A stretch of 64,000 nucleotides of DNA from Mitsuaria sp. PDC51 (GCF_900113225.1 NZ_FOZE01000002.1:1674001-1738000), one strand, 5' to 3'; counted from the stretch's first letter, positions 48,570 to 59,988 are shown. Numbers and translations: made by a program. Notes: a model not told the origin generated them from the letters alone.

Positions 48570-49720
48570 GCGCCGTCTTCAGCAAACCCAGCCTGCTGCA
48601 GCGCGTGAAACCGCTGTTCCAGGGTTTCGACATTCCGTTGCTGCTGGCCATGGGCTGGCTGATGGGGCTGGGGCTGATGTGCATGTACTCGGCCGGCTAC
48701 GACCATGGCACGCGTTTCGTCGATCACGCGCGGAACATGGTGCTGGCGATGGGCGTGCTGTTCGTGACCGCGCAGGTACCGCCGCAGCGCTTGATGCAGC
48801 TCGCGCTGCCGCTCTACGCCGTTGGTGTCACGCTGCTGGTGGCGGTCGCGCTGTTCGGCATCAGCAAGAAGGGCGCGACGCGCTGGCTGAACGTCGGCGT
48901 CGTGATCCAGCCCTCCGAGATGCTGAAGATCGCGGTGCCGCTGATGCTCGCCTGGTGGTTCCAGAAGCGCGAGGGCCAGCTGCGCCTGCCCGATTTCGTC
49001 GCCGCCTTCGTGCTGCTGGTGGTGCCGGTCGGCCTGATCGCGAAGCAGCCGGACCTGGGCACCTCGCTGCTGGTGCTGGGCGCGGGCCTGTACGTGATCT
49101 TCTTCGCCGGGCTGTCGTGGAAGCTGATCATTCCGGCGCTGGTGCTGGCCGGTGCGGGCATCACCGCGCTGGTCTTCAGCGAGGACCAGATCTGCCAGCC
49201 CGACGTGAAGTGGGTGGTGCTGAAGGATTACCAGAAGGACCGGGTCTGCACGCTGCTGGACCCGACCAAGGATCCGCTGGGCAAGGGCTTCCACATCATC
49301 CAGGGCGAGATCGCGATCGGTTCGGGCGGCGTGACCGGCAAGGGCTTCATGAAGGGAACGCAGACGCACCTCGAGTTCATCCCGGAGCGGACCACCGACT
49401 TCATCTTCGCCGCCTATGGCGAGGAATTCGGCTTGATCGGGGCGCTGGGGCTGCTGCTCGGCTTCACCGCGTTGATCCTGCGGGGCCTGGCCATCGCGCA
49501 CGAGGCGCCGACCTTGTTCTCCCGCTTGCTCGCCGGGGCGATCACGCTGAGCTTCTTCACCTACGTCTTCGTGAACATGGGCATGGTGACCGGCATCCTG
49601 CCCGTGGTCGGCGTACCGCTGCCGTTCATCTCGTACGGCGGCACGGCGATGGTGACGCTGGGGCTGTCGCTGGGGATGCTGATGTCGATCGCCAAGAGTC
49701 GCGGCGGCACGCAGCGCTGA
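48566..49720 (+). CDS. rodA: SEDS peptidoglycan polymerase RodA
   Basis: 384-aa SEDS glycosyltransferase with about ten membrane helices, the partner of PBP2. Family motifs: KKGATRWLNVG, IQPSEMLKIAVPL, AKQPDLGTSLLVLGAG (with the catalytic Asp of the SEDS family), TQTHLEFIPERTTDFIFAAYGEEFG and PLPFISYGGTAM. I chose the ATG at 48566, overlapping the mrdA stop. The open frame further upstream lies inside mrdA and is not used. Last gene of the rod-shape cluster. Confidence 0.96.
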   Translation: MSAVFSKPSLLQRVKPLFQGFDIPLLLAMGWLMGLGLMCMYSAGYDHGTRFVDHARNMVLAMGVLFVTAQVPPQRLMQLALPLYAVGVTLLVAVALFGISKKGATRWLNVGVVIQPSEMLKIAVPLMLAWWFQKREGQLRLPDFVAAFVLLVVPVGLIAKQPDLGTSLLVLGAGLYVIFFAGLSWKLIIPALVLAGAGITALVFSEDQICQPDVKWVVLKDYQKDRVCTLLDPTKDPLGKGFHIIQGEIAIGSGGVTGKGFMKGTQTHLEFIPERTTDFIFAAYGEEFGLIGALGLLLGFTALILRGLAIAHEAPTLFSRLLAGAITLSFFTYVFVNMGMVTGILPVVGVPLPFISYGGTAMVTLGLSLGMLMSIAKSRGGTQR

Positions 49721-49735
49721 GTCGACCGGCGGCCA

Positions 49736-50302
49736 TCAGGCGGCCGCTTCCAGGTCGGCGAAGATGACCTCGCCCGGCAGGGCGAGATCGATCGAGGCCA
49801 GGTACACCACCTCGCCGCCGGCGTAGCGGGTCACCTGCCAGGAGCCGTCGATGGCCAGGCGGTGGACTTCCGTCGCGCGCTGCTCCCAGTCGACGACCAG
49901 ATACTCGCTCAGCGCGGCCAGCCGGCGGTAGCGCGCGAACTTCCGGGTCCTGTCGTCGCGGGCGGAACTCCGGGACAGCACCTCGACGATCAGCGGGCAG
50001 GCTTCCATGCCGCGTGGACGCTTGTCCTTGTCGCAATACACCATCACGTCGGGGACCAGGCAGTTGCCGTCGTCGCACCGCACCTCCAGCGACAGGATGG
50101 CCCGGCAGGGCGCGCCGTGGAGATGCTGGCGCATCGCGACATAGAGGTTGCAGGCCACGATCTGATGGCCCTCGCTCGCGCTTTCCATGACGACCGTCTG
50201 GCCGTCGATCAATTCATATCGGCTGCCATCGCCAGAGTCCCAGGCCAGGAAATCGTCGCTCGTCATCTGCATCGTCGTTGCCGCCGGAAGTCGATATGCC
50301 AT
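49736..50302 (-). CDS. Uma2-family putative restriction endonuclease
   Basis: 188-aa Uma2 (DUF820) protein of the PD-(D/E)XK nuclease superfamily. The fold is marked by MTSDDFLAWDSGDGSRYELIDGQ, an active-site Asp in CLVPDVMVY and Glu in PLIVEVLS, followed by the helix with RTRKFARYRR. I chose the ATG at 50302, six bases after AGGTGA; a GTG three codons earlier falls within that ribosome site. No methylase or other defence gene is adjacent. Function unknown; the family is abundant in cyanobacteria and sporadic in proteobacteria, so transfer is possible. Convergent with rodA. Confidence 0.85.
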   Translation of the reverse strand: MAYRLPAATTMQMTSDDFLAWDSGDGSRYELIDGQTVVMESASEGHQIVACNLYVAMRQHLHGAPCRAILSLEVRCDDGNCLVPDVMVYCDKDKRPRGMEACPLIVEVLSRSSARDDRTRKFARYRRLAALSEYLVVDWEQRATEVHRLAIDGSWQVTRYAGGEVVYLASIDLALPGEVIFADLEAAA

Positions 50303-50454
50303 CAGAGTCACCTGCGCTTCAGTGGGGAAGGAGGCAGTGATTCTTCGAAAGCCCGGAAGGGTTGTCGCTAGCTCGAACTGAGGCGGGATCGCTCGCCGGC
50401 TCCAGGTTCAAGGCACCGAATGACGGATGGGTGGAGGATGCGTCGCCGCCGGGT

Positions 50455-51960
50455 TCAACGTTCGCCCTGGGCAAGCGGATGGGCGGCGAAGCGCACCGTG
50501 AACCGCGCGCCAGGGCCCACACCTTCCGCCTCCGCCTGACGGCGTGCCCGCGTGTCGTCGACCGCGATCTCCGCGTCGTGCTGCTGGACGATCTCGCGCA
50601 CGATCGCCAGGCCCAGCCCCGAGCCGTCGACATTGGTGCCCAGCGCGCGGTAGAACGGCTGGAAGACCTGCTCGCGCTCCGCCTCCGCGATGCCCGGCCC
50701 CGAGTCCTCCACCTGCAGCACGCAGACCTGGCCGAACGGATCCTCGACCACCCGCACGGTCACCGTCCCTCCACTGGGGGTGTACAGCAAGGCGTTGTCC
50801 ACCAGATTGCGGATCAGCTCGCGGATCAGCAGGGGATGGCCGTGGATGCGCAGGCCCGCCTGGCTGGCCTCCGGCCCCTCATAACCGAGGTCCAGGCGCT
50901 TCTCCATCGCGCGCGGCACGAAATCGCGCACCGTCTCGATCGCCAGCACCGCCAGGTTCACCTCGCTGCGGCGCGCGGCGTGCTCCTGGTCCTCGGCGCG
51001 GGCCATCGCCAGCAGCTGGTTCACCATGTGGGCCGCACGCTGGCTGGAGACCGCGATCTGCTTGAGCGAACGCCGCAGCTCCGACGGCGAGCTGCGACCC
51101 TCGTCGATCTCGCGCTGGGCGAGCTCGGCCTGCGTCCGCAGCCCCGCCAGCGGCGTCTTGAGCTGATGCGCGGCGTCGGCCAGGAAGTGCTTTTGCGCGC
51201 GGATCGATTGATCGAGCCGCTCGAGCAGGTCGTTGATCGCCTGCACCAGCGGGGCCACCTCGTCGGGGATGCGCTGCTCGTCGATGGGGCTCAGGTCGGA
51301 GCTGTCCCGCGAGCGGATGCGGCGCTGCAGGTCGTTGAGCGGCGCGATGCCGCGCGCCAGCGCCAGCCACACCAGCAGCACCGCCAGCGGCAGGATCACG
51401 AACTGCGGCAGGATCACGCCCTTGATGATCTCGTTGGTCAGCCGCGAGCGCTTGCCCAGCGTCTCCGCGACCTGGACCAGCATCATCTTGTCGCCACCGG
51501 CCATCCCCTCCGGCACCACCCACAGGTAGGACACCCGCACCGCCTCGTTGTTGACCTCGTCGAAGCGACGGTTGACCTCCCAAGGCACGATCGGCGGCTC
51601 GACCTCGGGCACCGGCAACTGGGCGTCGCCGCTCAGCAGTTCGCCGCGCAGGCCCAGCACCTGGTAGTAAACCGTGTCGGACTCGTCCGCCCGCAGCAGC
51701 GCCGCGGCCTCGGGGGCCAGTGCGTAGCGCGACCGCCCACGTCGCGTGGAGGCGTCGCCGGGCCCCGGCTCCGTCGCGACCTGCAGGCCGAGCGTGCGCG
51801 CCATTTCGTCGAGCTCGCGGTCGTAGGGCTTGTTCGCGATGCCCTGCGCCACCAGCCAGGTCAGCGCGACGCTGATCGGCCAGATGACCAGCAGCGGGGC
51901 GAGCATCCAGTCCAGGATCTCGCCGAACAGCGAGCGATGGCCGGACGATTCACCCGCCAT
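50455..51960 (-). CDS. TctE/QseC-like sensor histidine kinase
   Basis: 501-aa two-pass membrane kinase. First helix about 17-38, a periplasmic 2CSK-type sensor domain (about 40-185), second helix about 190-213, HAMP-like segment, then the HisKA domain with H265 (ADAAHQLKTPLAGL) and a HATPase domain (N-box NLVDNALLYTPSGG, G1 DSGPGI, G2 GSGLGLAIV). The partner OmpR-type regulator is directly upstream on the same strand, 53 bases away. The sensor class resembles TctE, which responds to carboxylates; the real ligand is unknown. Confidence 0.92.
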   Translation of the reverse strand: MAGESSGHRSLFGEILDWMLAPLLVIWPISVALTWLVAQGIANKPYDRELDEMARTLGLQVATEPGPGDASTRRGRSRYALAPEAAALLRADESDTVYYQVLGLRGELLSGDAQLPVPEVEPPIVPWEVNRRFDEVNNEAVRVSYLWVVPEGMAGGDKMMLVQVAETLGKRSRLTNEIIKGVILPQFVILPLAVLLVWLALARGIAPLNDLQRRIRSRDSSDLSPIDEQRIPDEVAPLVQAINDLLERLDQSIRAQKHFLADAAHQLKTPLAGLRTQAELAQREIDEGRSSPSELRRSLKQIAVSSQRAAHMVNQLLAMARAEDQEHAARRSEVNLAVLAIETVRDFVPRAMEKRLDLGYEGPEASQAGLRIHGHPLLIRELIRNLVDNALLYTPSGGTVTVRVVEDPFGQVCVLQVEDSGPGIAEAEREQVFQPFYRALGTNVDGSGLGLAIVREIVQQHDAEIAVDDTRARRQAEAEGVGPGARFTVRFAAHPLAQGER

Positions 51961-52013
51961 GCCGCGCGTCCTCGATCAAGCGTGCGCCCAGGGGCTCCGG
52001 GACGCCCCGCGCC

Positions 52014-52685
52014 TCAGCCCGGAATCTTTTCAAGGCAGTAGCCGAGCCCGCGCACCGTCGCGATGCGGATCGGCCCCTGCTCGATCTTCTTGCGCAGCCG
52101 ATGGATGTAGACCTCGATCGCGTTGTTGCTGACTTCTTCGCCCCACTCGCACAGGCGCTCGACCAACTGGTCCTTGCTGACCAGCCGTCCCGCGCGCTGC
52201 AGCAGCACCTCGAGCAGCGACAGCTCCCGCGCCGACAGTTCCACCATCTGATCGTTGATGTAAGCGACGCGGCCGGTGGCGTCGAACGTCAACGGGCCAT
52301 GGCGGATCACGCTGGAGGCGGTGCCCAGGCCGCGGCGCGTCAACGCGCGCACACGCGCCTCGAGTTCCTGCAGCGAGAAGGGCTTGGCCATGTAGTCGTC
52401 GGCGCCAAGGTCCAGGCCCTTGACGCGCTCCTCGATGCTGTCCGCCGCGGTCAGGATCAGCACCGGCACGGACGATCCGCGCGCCCGCAGCCGACGCAGC
52501 ACTTCCAGTCCATGCAGCTTCGGCAATCCCAGATCGAGGATCAGCAGGTCGAACTCATGCGAGGCGAGCGCGGCGTCGGCCTCGCTGCCGCTGCCGACCT
52601 GGTCGACGGCGCAACCCGAGGCTCGCAACGAGCGCAGCAGGCCATCGGCCAGGACCTGGTCGTCTTCGGCGATCAAGATGCGCAT
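52014..52685 (-). CDS. OmpR-family response regulator (TctD-like)
   Basis: 223-aa regulator. Receiver domain with E7/D8/D9 acidic cluster, phospho-acceptor D51 (LLILDLGLP), T79 in LILTAAD and K101 in MAKPFS; then a winged-helix Trans_reg_C domain (about 125-220; LSARELSLLEVLL, VSNNAIEVYIHRLRKKI, IATVRGLGYCLE). First gene of the two-component operon. Divergent from recA. Confidence 0.94.
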   Translation of the reverse strand: MRILIAEDDQVLADGLLRSLRASGCAVDQVGSGSEADAALASHEFDLLILDLGLPKLHGLEVLRRLRARGSSVPVLILTAADSIEERVKGLDLGADDYMAKPFSLQELEARVRALTRRGLGTASSVIRHGPLTFDATGRVAYINDQMVELSARELSLLEVLLQRAGRLVSKDQLVERLCEWGEEVSNNAIEVYIHRLRKKIEQGPIRIATVRGLGYCLEKIPG

Positions 52686-52997
52686 GTGTCGTCCCCTCTG
52701 GTTATGGAGACATTCTAGGGAGCGGTCCGGGGCGCTTCCCTAGGCGTTTCCGAGCCGTCCTCAGGTCGATGAGCGGGGCACCAGTCAGGTGGGCGACAGC
52801 TTGGGAGGCGGCTCTTCCCCCTCTTTGGCGAAAACGGGGGGAGTTGTGCGGCTGGCTCATCCTGTGAGCCACCTGCGGCCTAACATCCCGCCATCGACAG
52901 CGCCGAAGCCGCACCGACGGGCGGCACGGGTCGACAAAGTACTGTACAGATATACAGATTGCGCCATAATCCGCCGCAGCCAACAGGAGAAGATTGC
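52686..52997. other. Divergent region between response regulator and recA
   Basis: 312 bases. The right end carries the recA promoter and LexA box, annotated separately. The rest contains no ORF that I believe, and no clear promoter for the leftward regulator gene. Confidence 0.5.
52940..52970 (+). promoter_or_regulatory. LexA (SOS) box and recA promoter
   Basis: TACTGTACAGATATACAGAT at 52940-52959 fits the SOS consensus, with a perfect CTGT-N8-ACAG core (52942-52957). CATAAT at 52965-52970 is a likely -10; CTGTAC, 17 bases before it, may serve as a poor -35 that lies inside the LexA site, as in E. coli recA. Confidence 0.92.
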
Positions 52998-54041
52998 ATG
53001 GACGCCCCCGTGAAGAACGCCAACACCGAAAAAGCCAAGGCCCTGCAGGCCGCCCTCGCCCAGATCGAAAAGCAGTTCGGCAAGGGCTCGATCATGCGGC
53101 TGGCCGAAGGCGAGAAGATCGAGGACATCCAGGTCGTCTCCACCGGCTCGCTGGGCCTGGACATCGCGCTGGGCGTCGGTGGCCTGCCCCGCGGCCGCGT
53201 GATCGAGATCTACGGTCCGGAATCGTCCGGCAAGACCACGCTGACGCTGCAGGTCATCGCCCAGATGCAGAAGCTGGACGGCGTGTGCGCCTTCATCGAC
53301 GCCGAGCATGCCCTGGACGTGCAGTACGCGCAGAAGCTGGGCGTCAACCTGCAGGAGCTGCTGATCAGCCAGCCCGACACCGGCGAACAGGCGCTGGAGA
53401 TCGTGGACTCGCTGGTGCGTTCGGGTTCGGTGGACCTGATCATCGTGGACTCGGTCGCCGCGCTGACGCCGAAGGCCGAGCTTGAAGGCGAGATGGGCGA
53501 CGCGCTGCCTGGCCTGCAGGCCCGCCTGATGAGCCAGGCGCTGCGCAAGCTGACCGCCACCATCAAGAAGACCAACTGCACCGTCATCTTCATCAACCAG
53601 ATCCGGATGAAGATCGGCGTGATGTTCGGTTCGCCCGAAACGACCACCGGCGGCAATGCGCTGAAGTTCTACGCCTCGGTGCGCCTGGACATCCGTCGCA
53701 TCGGCTCGATCAAGAAGGGCGAGGAAGTCATCGGCTCCGAGACCAAGGTCAAGGTCGTGAAGAACAAGGTGGCGCCCCCGTTCAAGACGGCGGAGTTCGA
53801 CATCCTCTACGGCGAGGGCATCAGCCGCGAGGGCGAGATCATCGACATGGGCGTGACCGCGAAGATCGTCGACAAGTCGGGGGCCTGGTACGCCTACAGC
53901 GGCGAGAAGATCGGGCAGGGCAAGGACAACGCGCGCGAGTTCCTGCGCGAGAACCCCGACCTGGCGGTCGAGATCGAGAACAAGATCCGCGAATCGCTGG
54001 GTATCCCCCTGCTGGGCGCCGCGCCTGGCGACGCCGAGTAA
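52998..54041 (+). CDS. recA: Recombinase RecA
   Basis: 347-aa strand-exchange ATPase and LexA co-protease. Walker A is GPESSGKT at 73-80, Walker B is LIIVDS, the L2 loop contains [18 protein letters not shown], and the C-terminal domain is complete with an acidic end. I chose the ATG at 52998 after AGGAGA; an in-frame TTG at 52959 falls in the LexA box. recX follows 15 bases later. Under SOS control by the LexA box upstream. Confidence 0.99.
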   Translation: MDAPVKNANTEKAKALQAALAQIEKQFGKGSIMRLAEGEKIEDIQVVSTGSLGLDIALGVGGLPRGRVIEIYGPESSGKTTLTLQVIAQMQKLDGVCAFIDAEHALDVQYAQKLGVNLQELLISQPDTGEQALEIVDSLVRSGSVDLIIVDSVAALTPKAELEGEMGDALPGLQARLMSQALRKLTATIKKTNCTVIFINQIRMKIGVMFGSPETTTGGNALKFYASVRLDIRRIGSIKKGEEVIGSETKVKVVKNKVAPPFKTAEFDILYGEGISREGEIIDMGVTAKIVDKSGAWYAYSGEKIGQGKDNAREFLRENPDLAVEIENKIRESLGIPLLGAAPGDAE

Positions 54042-54056
54042 GCACCGGGCGACGGC

Positions 54057-54662
54057 ATGACTCCGTCCGGAAGCCGGCGGGGTTCGGCCTCGCAGCCGCT
54101 GTCGCTCAAAGCCAGAGCCGTGGCCCTGCTCGCGCAGCGCGAGCACAGTGCGATGGAGTTGCGCCGCAAGCTGCTGCGCATTGCCCGTGATCGACAAGCT
54201 GCGCTGATCGAGGTCGCCGCCGGCGAGGGCAATCCCTCTTCGAACCCTGGGCCGGGGGGCGGGCGTTCCGAGGCCGAGGATCCGGACAACTCCGAAGCCC
54301 AGGCGGTCAACCTGGTTGAAGAGGTGGATGCGGTTCTCGGCTGGCTCAAGGCGAACGGCTATCTCGACGAGTCGCGATTCGTCGAGTCGCGCATCCACGC
54401 GCGCTCCCGGCGCTTCGGACAGCGCCGCATCGAGCAGGAGCTCGCCCAGCATGGGTTGGCGCTCGACGCGGAGCAGCGATCGGCGTTGGCGGCTGGAGAG
54501 CTGGACCGCGCTTGTGAGTTGCTGCGTCGCAAGTTCGGCGAAGGAGCGCCGGTGGACGCGTCGGCGGAGGCCAAACGGCTGCGCTTCCTGATGGGGCGAG
54601 GCTTTGGATACGAACTCGCCCGCAAGGCGGTGCGCCGCGTCGCCGCCGGCCCTGACGCTTGA
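54057..54662 (+). CDS. recX: RecA regulator RecX with low-complexity insert
   Basis: 201-aa RecX, which binds in the RecA filament groove and inhibits it. The helical repeats are recognisable (LKARAVALLAQREHSAMELRRKL; DESRFVESRIHARSRRFGQRRIEQEL; AKRLRFLMGRGFGYELARKAV). Residues about 50-80 form a Gly/Pro/Asn/Glu-rich insert between the first and second repeat, which makes the protein longer than the usual ~150 aa. Co-transcribed with recA. Confidence 0.9.
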   Translation: MTPSGSRRGSASQPLSLKARAVALLAQREHSAMELRRKLLRIARDRQAALIEVAAGEGNPSSNPGPGGGRSEAEDPDNSEAQAVNLVEEVDAVLGWLKANGYLDESRFVESRIHARSRRFGQRRIEQELAQHGLALDAEQRSALAAGELDRACELLRRKFGEGAPVDASAEAKRLRFLMGRGFGYELARKAVRRVAAGPDA

Positions 54663-55062
54663 AGCGGTGACAGGCGCCGAAACCGCCTGAAACTTCGTGC
54701 GTCACGAGCACCTTTCGAGCCGCTGACAAGCCCACGCCAGTGCGCGGCACAACCGCGCCAAGGGCTTGATGCAACGCAGCATGCTACATTTTCGGCTTCG
54801 CAAACCAGCCCGCCGGCGTTCGTCCGCGGGCGTGTTTTTGCGTGTTTGCATCGGTTTATGTCTTTCACCGCCTCCCCCGAGCGCCATCCGCCGCAACGTC
54901 GCCGAACCGTCGACGCGAGGTCCTATGGCCGCGACGACGGGATCCTTGTCGCGGAGGCCCGGCTGAATCCGGCGCTGCAAACCCCATCTCAACGCCGGCA
55001 TCGCGGAGCGTCCGCGGCATCGGCGGCCTCTTCCTGATTCATCCATCAAGCGAGACCTCCCT
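54663..55062. other. Intergenic region between recX and sucC
   Basis: 400 bases. It holds a terminator-like hairpin (54808-54839) and then about 220 bases of GC-rich leader before sucC. The promoter of sucCD must lie here or read through; TACATT near 54784 is a possible -10 with no good -35. A 59-codon ORF (54858-55037) is open but resembles nothing and has no ribosome site. Confidence 0.5.
54808..54839 (+). terminator. Probable terminator after recX
   Basis: GCCCGC-C-GG (54808-54816) pairs with CC-GCGGGC (54824-54831), eight pairs with one bulge, followed by GTGTTTTT. It lies 146 bases after recX. Confidence 0.5.
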
Positions 55063-56223
<1,161 letters not shown>

Positions 56224-56250
56224 GCCGCAGACCCAGCCAAGGAATACGAC

Positions 56251-57144
<894 letters not shown>

Positions 57145-57247
57145 GCAGCAGGAAAAACCTGATGAGGAAGATCGTTGGTGCGTAATTTCACGCACTGCGA
57201 TCCCAGGGGTAGGGCGGGGACAATCCGCGCGCACCCCCTGAACCAAG

Positions 57248-57276
57248 GAAGGGGCCCAGTGGGCCCCTTCTCTCGT
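57248..57276 (+). terminator. Intrinsic terminator after sucCD
   Basis: GAAGGGGCCC (57248-57257), loop AGT, GGGCCCCTTC (57261-57270), then TCTCGTT. A ten-base perfect stem, weak T-run. Confidence 0.75.
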
Positions 57277-57337
57277 TCATCCCTCCAACGCTTTAGACTG
57301 GGCCCTCGTTGCGCGAGGCCCGGCGCGGGTTCCCTCC

Positions 57338-58069
57338 ATGGACATGTTCACCAGCCCCGAGTTCTGGCTCGCCGTCGGCCAGATCATCCTGATCGACATC
57401 CTGCTGGGTGGCGACAACGCCGTCGTCATCGCGCTTGCCTGCCGCAAGCTGCCGCCAAACCTTCGCACGAAGGGCATCATGTGGGGCACTGCCGGCGCGA
57501 TCGTGCTGCGCGTCGTGCTGATCTTCTTCGCGCTCACGCTGCTCAAGCTGCCGTTCCTGAAGCTGGTCGGCGGCGCGCTGCTGCTGTGGATCGGCATCAA
57601 GCTGCTGATGCCGGAAGCGGAGGATGACCACTCGAAGATGGAAGCGAGCGACAAGCTCTGGGGTGCGGTGAAGACCGTCATCATCGCGGACTTCGTGATG
57701 AGCCTGGACAACGTCATCGCGATCGCCGGTGCCGCGGAAGGTGCGGGCTCCCATCACCAGATGCCGCTGGTGATCTTCGGTCTGCTGGTCTCGATCCCGA
57801 TCATCGTCTGGGGCAGCCAGCTGGTGATCAAGCTGATGGACAAGTTCCCGATCGTGATCACGCTGGGCGCAATGTTGCTGGGCTGGATCGCCGGCACGAT
57901 GCTGGTCACCGATCCGGCGCTGAACAGCTGGGTGCCGATGCAGCCGGGCGACAAGCCCGGGACCACGGAAGTGCTGCCACAGGTCTATTACGCGCTGGGC
58001 GTGGGTGGCGCACTGTTCGTGTTGATCGTCGGCAAGCTGCTGGCTGCGCGCAAGCCGGCCGAAGCCTGA
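57338..58069 (+). CDS. TerC-family membrane protein (YjbE-like)
   Basis: 243-aa integral membrane protein of the TerC / LysE-like superfamily with about seven helices. Two copies of the acidic metal-site motif stand out: LGGDNAVVIAL near residue 24 and MSLDNVIAIAGAA near 121. Relatives export manganese or help metalate exported enzymes, so a Mn(II) role is plausible. The leader between the sucCD terminator and this gene shows no yybP-ykoY manganese riboswitch that I can recognise. A kinase gene follows 18 bases later. Confidence 0.88.
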   Translation: MDMFTSPEFWLAVGQIILIDILLGGDNAVVIALACRKLPPNLRTKGIMWGTAGAIVLRVVLIFFALTLLKLPFLKLVGGALLLWIGIKLLMPEAEDDHSKMEASDKLWGAVKTVIIADFVMSLDNVIAIAGAAEGAGSHHQMPLVIFGLLVSIPIIVWGSQLVIKLMDKFPIVITLGAMLLGWIAGTMLVTDPALNSWVPMQPGDKPGTTEVLPQVYYALGVGGALFVLIVGKLLAARKPAEA

Positions 58070-58087
58070 CGAAAGGCCCGCCATGCC

Positions 58088-59158
58088 ATGAGCGCCTCCG
58101 GCTTCCTGAAGCGATTGCTGGGCCGGGGCGCGTCCGACGAGGACGGGCATGGCGCGCCTGACACCCTGCCCACGACACAGCCGATGCCGCGCGCGGCCGG
58201 CGTGGCGCTCGACGACTACGAGATCGGCGAGGAACTCGGTCGCGGGGCGATGGCGGTGGTCAACCGTGCGATCGACCGGCGCAGCGGCGGAACGGTCGCG
58301 ATCAAGCGGCTGGCCTTGCAACGCGAATTCGCGCCCGAGGACCTGATCGACGTCCGCGACCGCTTCATGCGGGAAGCCAGCGCGGCGCGACACCTGGATC
58401 ACCCCGACATCCTTCGCGTCCTGGACGCCGGCGAATGCGCCGGCGACACCTGGATCGCCATGGAGTACGTCGTCGGGCAGGATCTCAGCCACCACACGCG
58501 AGCGGGGCAGCTGCTGCCCCTGCGGGAGGTGCTGCTGCTCGGCGCCCGGCTGGCGCGGGCCCTGTCTTACGCCCATGGACACGGCGTCGTGCACCGCGAC
58601 ATCAAGCCGGCGAACGTGATGCTGGAGCGCGAGTCCGGCAGCGTGAAGATCATGGACTTCGGCATCGCGCGCGTCGCCGACGGCAGCCGCACGCGGACCG
58701 GCCTGGTGCTGGGTACGCCGTCCTACATGTCGCCGGAACAGCTGGCCGGCCTGCAGGTGGACGGGCGCAGCGACTTGTATTCGCTGGGTGCGATGCTGTT
58801 CCAGCTGCTCACCGGCCATCTGCCCCACCAGTCCGAGTCGATGGCCACGCTGATGCATCAGATCACCAACCAGCCGGCGCCGGACATCCGTCGCCTGCGT
58901 CCGGAGCTCCCGGAATCGCTGGCGCTGATCGTCGCTCTCGCGCTGGAGAAACGCCCCGAGCTGCGCTACCAGCGCGGTGACCTGATGGCTCAGGATCTGG
59001 AGGCGGTGTTGAGCCAGATTCCGGTCGAATTGGCCAATAGCACAGGCGCCACACCCCCCCCGCCAGCGGGACAGGCATTCGAGCGAACTTTGCGGCTACA
59101 GTCCCAGGGCGCAGTGCACAATCCCCTTCCCCCAGCCGATCCCGCCAGCAAGACATGA
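58088..59158 (+). CDS. Hanks-type Ser/Thr protein kinase
   Basis: 356-aa soluble kinase. Glycine loop GRGAMAVV, K73, catalytic H169-R170-D171 ([13 protein letters not shown]), D190-F-G and the activation-segment end GTPSYMSPE (209-217) are all intact, so it should be active. The C-terminal ~50 residues are a Pro/Ala-rich tail with no membrane helix. The stop overlaps the PP2C phosphatase gene (ATGA), giving a coupled kinase-phosphatase pair, and an FHA protein follows as probable reader. Targets unknown. Confidence 0.95.
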   Translation: MSASGFLKRLLGRGASDEDGHGAPDTLPTTQPMPRAAGVALDDYEIGEELGRGAMAVVNRAIDRRSGGTVAIKRLALQREFAPEDLIDVRDRFMREASAARHLDHPDILRVLDAGECAGDTWIAMEYVVGQDLSHHTRAGQLLPLREVLLLGARLARALSYAHGHGVVHRDIKPANVMLERESGSVKIMDFGIARVADGSRTRTGLVLGTPSYMSPEQLAGLQVDGRSDLYSLGAMLFQLLTGHLPHQSESMATLMHQITNQPAPDIRRLRPELPESLALIVALALEKRPELRYQRGDLMAQDLEAVLSQIPVELANSTGATPPPPAGQAFERTLRLQSQGAVHNPLPPADPASKT

Positions 59159-59949
59159 CCCTGGAGTTCTTCAGCGCCACCGACACCGGACGCGTGCGCG
59201 ACAACAATGAAGACTCGGTCGCCCTGGAGCCGGGCGTCGGGCTGGCGGTCCTCGCCGACGGCATGGGGGGCTACAACGCCGGGGAAGTCGCCAGCCAGAT
59301 GCTGACGACCTTCATCAAGTCGGAACTGGGGCGCTGGCTGGCTGAGAGCGGGCAGCATGCGACCGACATCGATGTGCGGCGTGCGATGGACATCTGCGTC
59401 GACAACGCCAACCGGGCGATCTTCAACGCCGCCAACACGAATCCGCGTTATGCCGGCATGGGCACAACGTTGGTCCTGGCAGTCTTCAGAGAACAGAGCC
59501 TGCTGCTTGGACACGTCGGCGACTCGCGCGCCTACCGCTTGCGGGAAGGGCAACTCGTTCAGTTGACTCGTGACCATTCGTTGCTGCAGGAACAGATCGA
59601 TGCAGGTCTACTGACGCCCGAGGAAGCCGTCTTCAGCAGCAACAAGAATCTGGTGACGCGGGCTGTGGGTGTCGAGGACACGGTGATGCTGGAAGTCCAT
59701 CAGCATGAGCTGCTGCCGGGCGACCAGATCCTGCTGTGCAGCGATGGGCTGTCCGACATGGTCGATGACGCCAGCGTGGCACAGGTGTTGCAAAGCCACG
59801 AAGACCTGCCTGAGGCGGCGCAGGCGTTGGTCGACGCAGCCAATGACATGGGCGGCAAGGATAATATTGCGATCGTTCTGGTTCGCGCGGAAAGTCGCAC
59901 CAAGCCATGGGCGTGGTGGCCATTCAGTCGTAACAATGGGCGCCGTTGA
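59155..59949 (+). CDS. PP2C-type Ser/Thr phosphatase
   Basis: 264-aa metal-dependent phosphatase of the PPM/Stp1 type. All metal and phosphate motifs are present: TDTGRVRDNNEDS, LADGMGGYNAGEVAS, GMGTTLVL, GHVGDSRAYR, LTRDHSLLQEQI, LCSDGLSDMV and GGKDNIAIVLV. It presumably reverses the kinase encoded just upstream, to which it is translationally coupled. Cytoplasmic; it ends in a Trp/Arg-rich tail of about 18 residues. Confidence 0.96.
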   Translation: MTLEFFSATDTGRVRDNNEDSVALEPGVGLAVLADGMGGYNAGEVASQMLTTFIKSELGRWLAESGQHATDIDVRRAMDICVDNANRAIFNAANTNPRYAGMGTTLVLAVFREQSLLLGHVGDSRAYRLREGQLVQLTRDHSLLQEQIDAGLLTPEEAVFSSNKNLVTRAVGVEDTVMLEVHQHELLPGDQILLCSDGLSDMVDDASVAQVLQSHEDLPEAAQALVDAANDMGGKDNIAIVLVRAESRTKPWAWWPFSRNNGRR

Positions 59950-59988
59950 GGCGGCCCGCTACAAATAAGACAGGACTCGAGGTCAAGC

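Noticed and set aside
49736-50302. The Uma2 gene as part of a restriction or defence island
   Set aside because: No methyltransferase, integrase, toxin or other defence gene lies on either side; it is a single gene between housekeeping operons.
54858-55037. A 59-codon ORF between recX and sucC
   Set aside because: No ribosome site, composition Arg/Ser/Ala like random GC-rich DNA, no membrane or domain pattern.
57145-57337. A yybP-ykoY-type manganese riboswitch before the TerC gene
   Set aside because: Expected from the family, but the conserved loops were not found; only a small hairpin (GTGCGT-N6-ACGCAC, 57178-57195) and the sucCD terminator are present.
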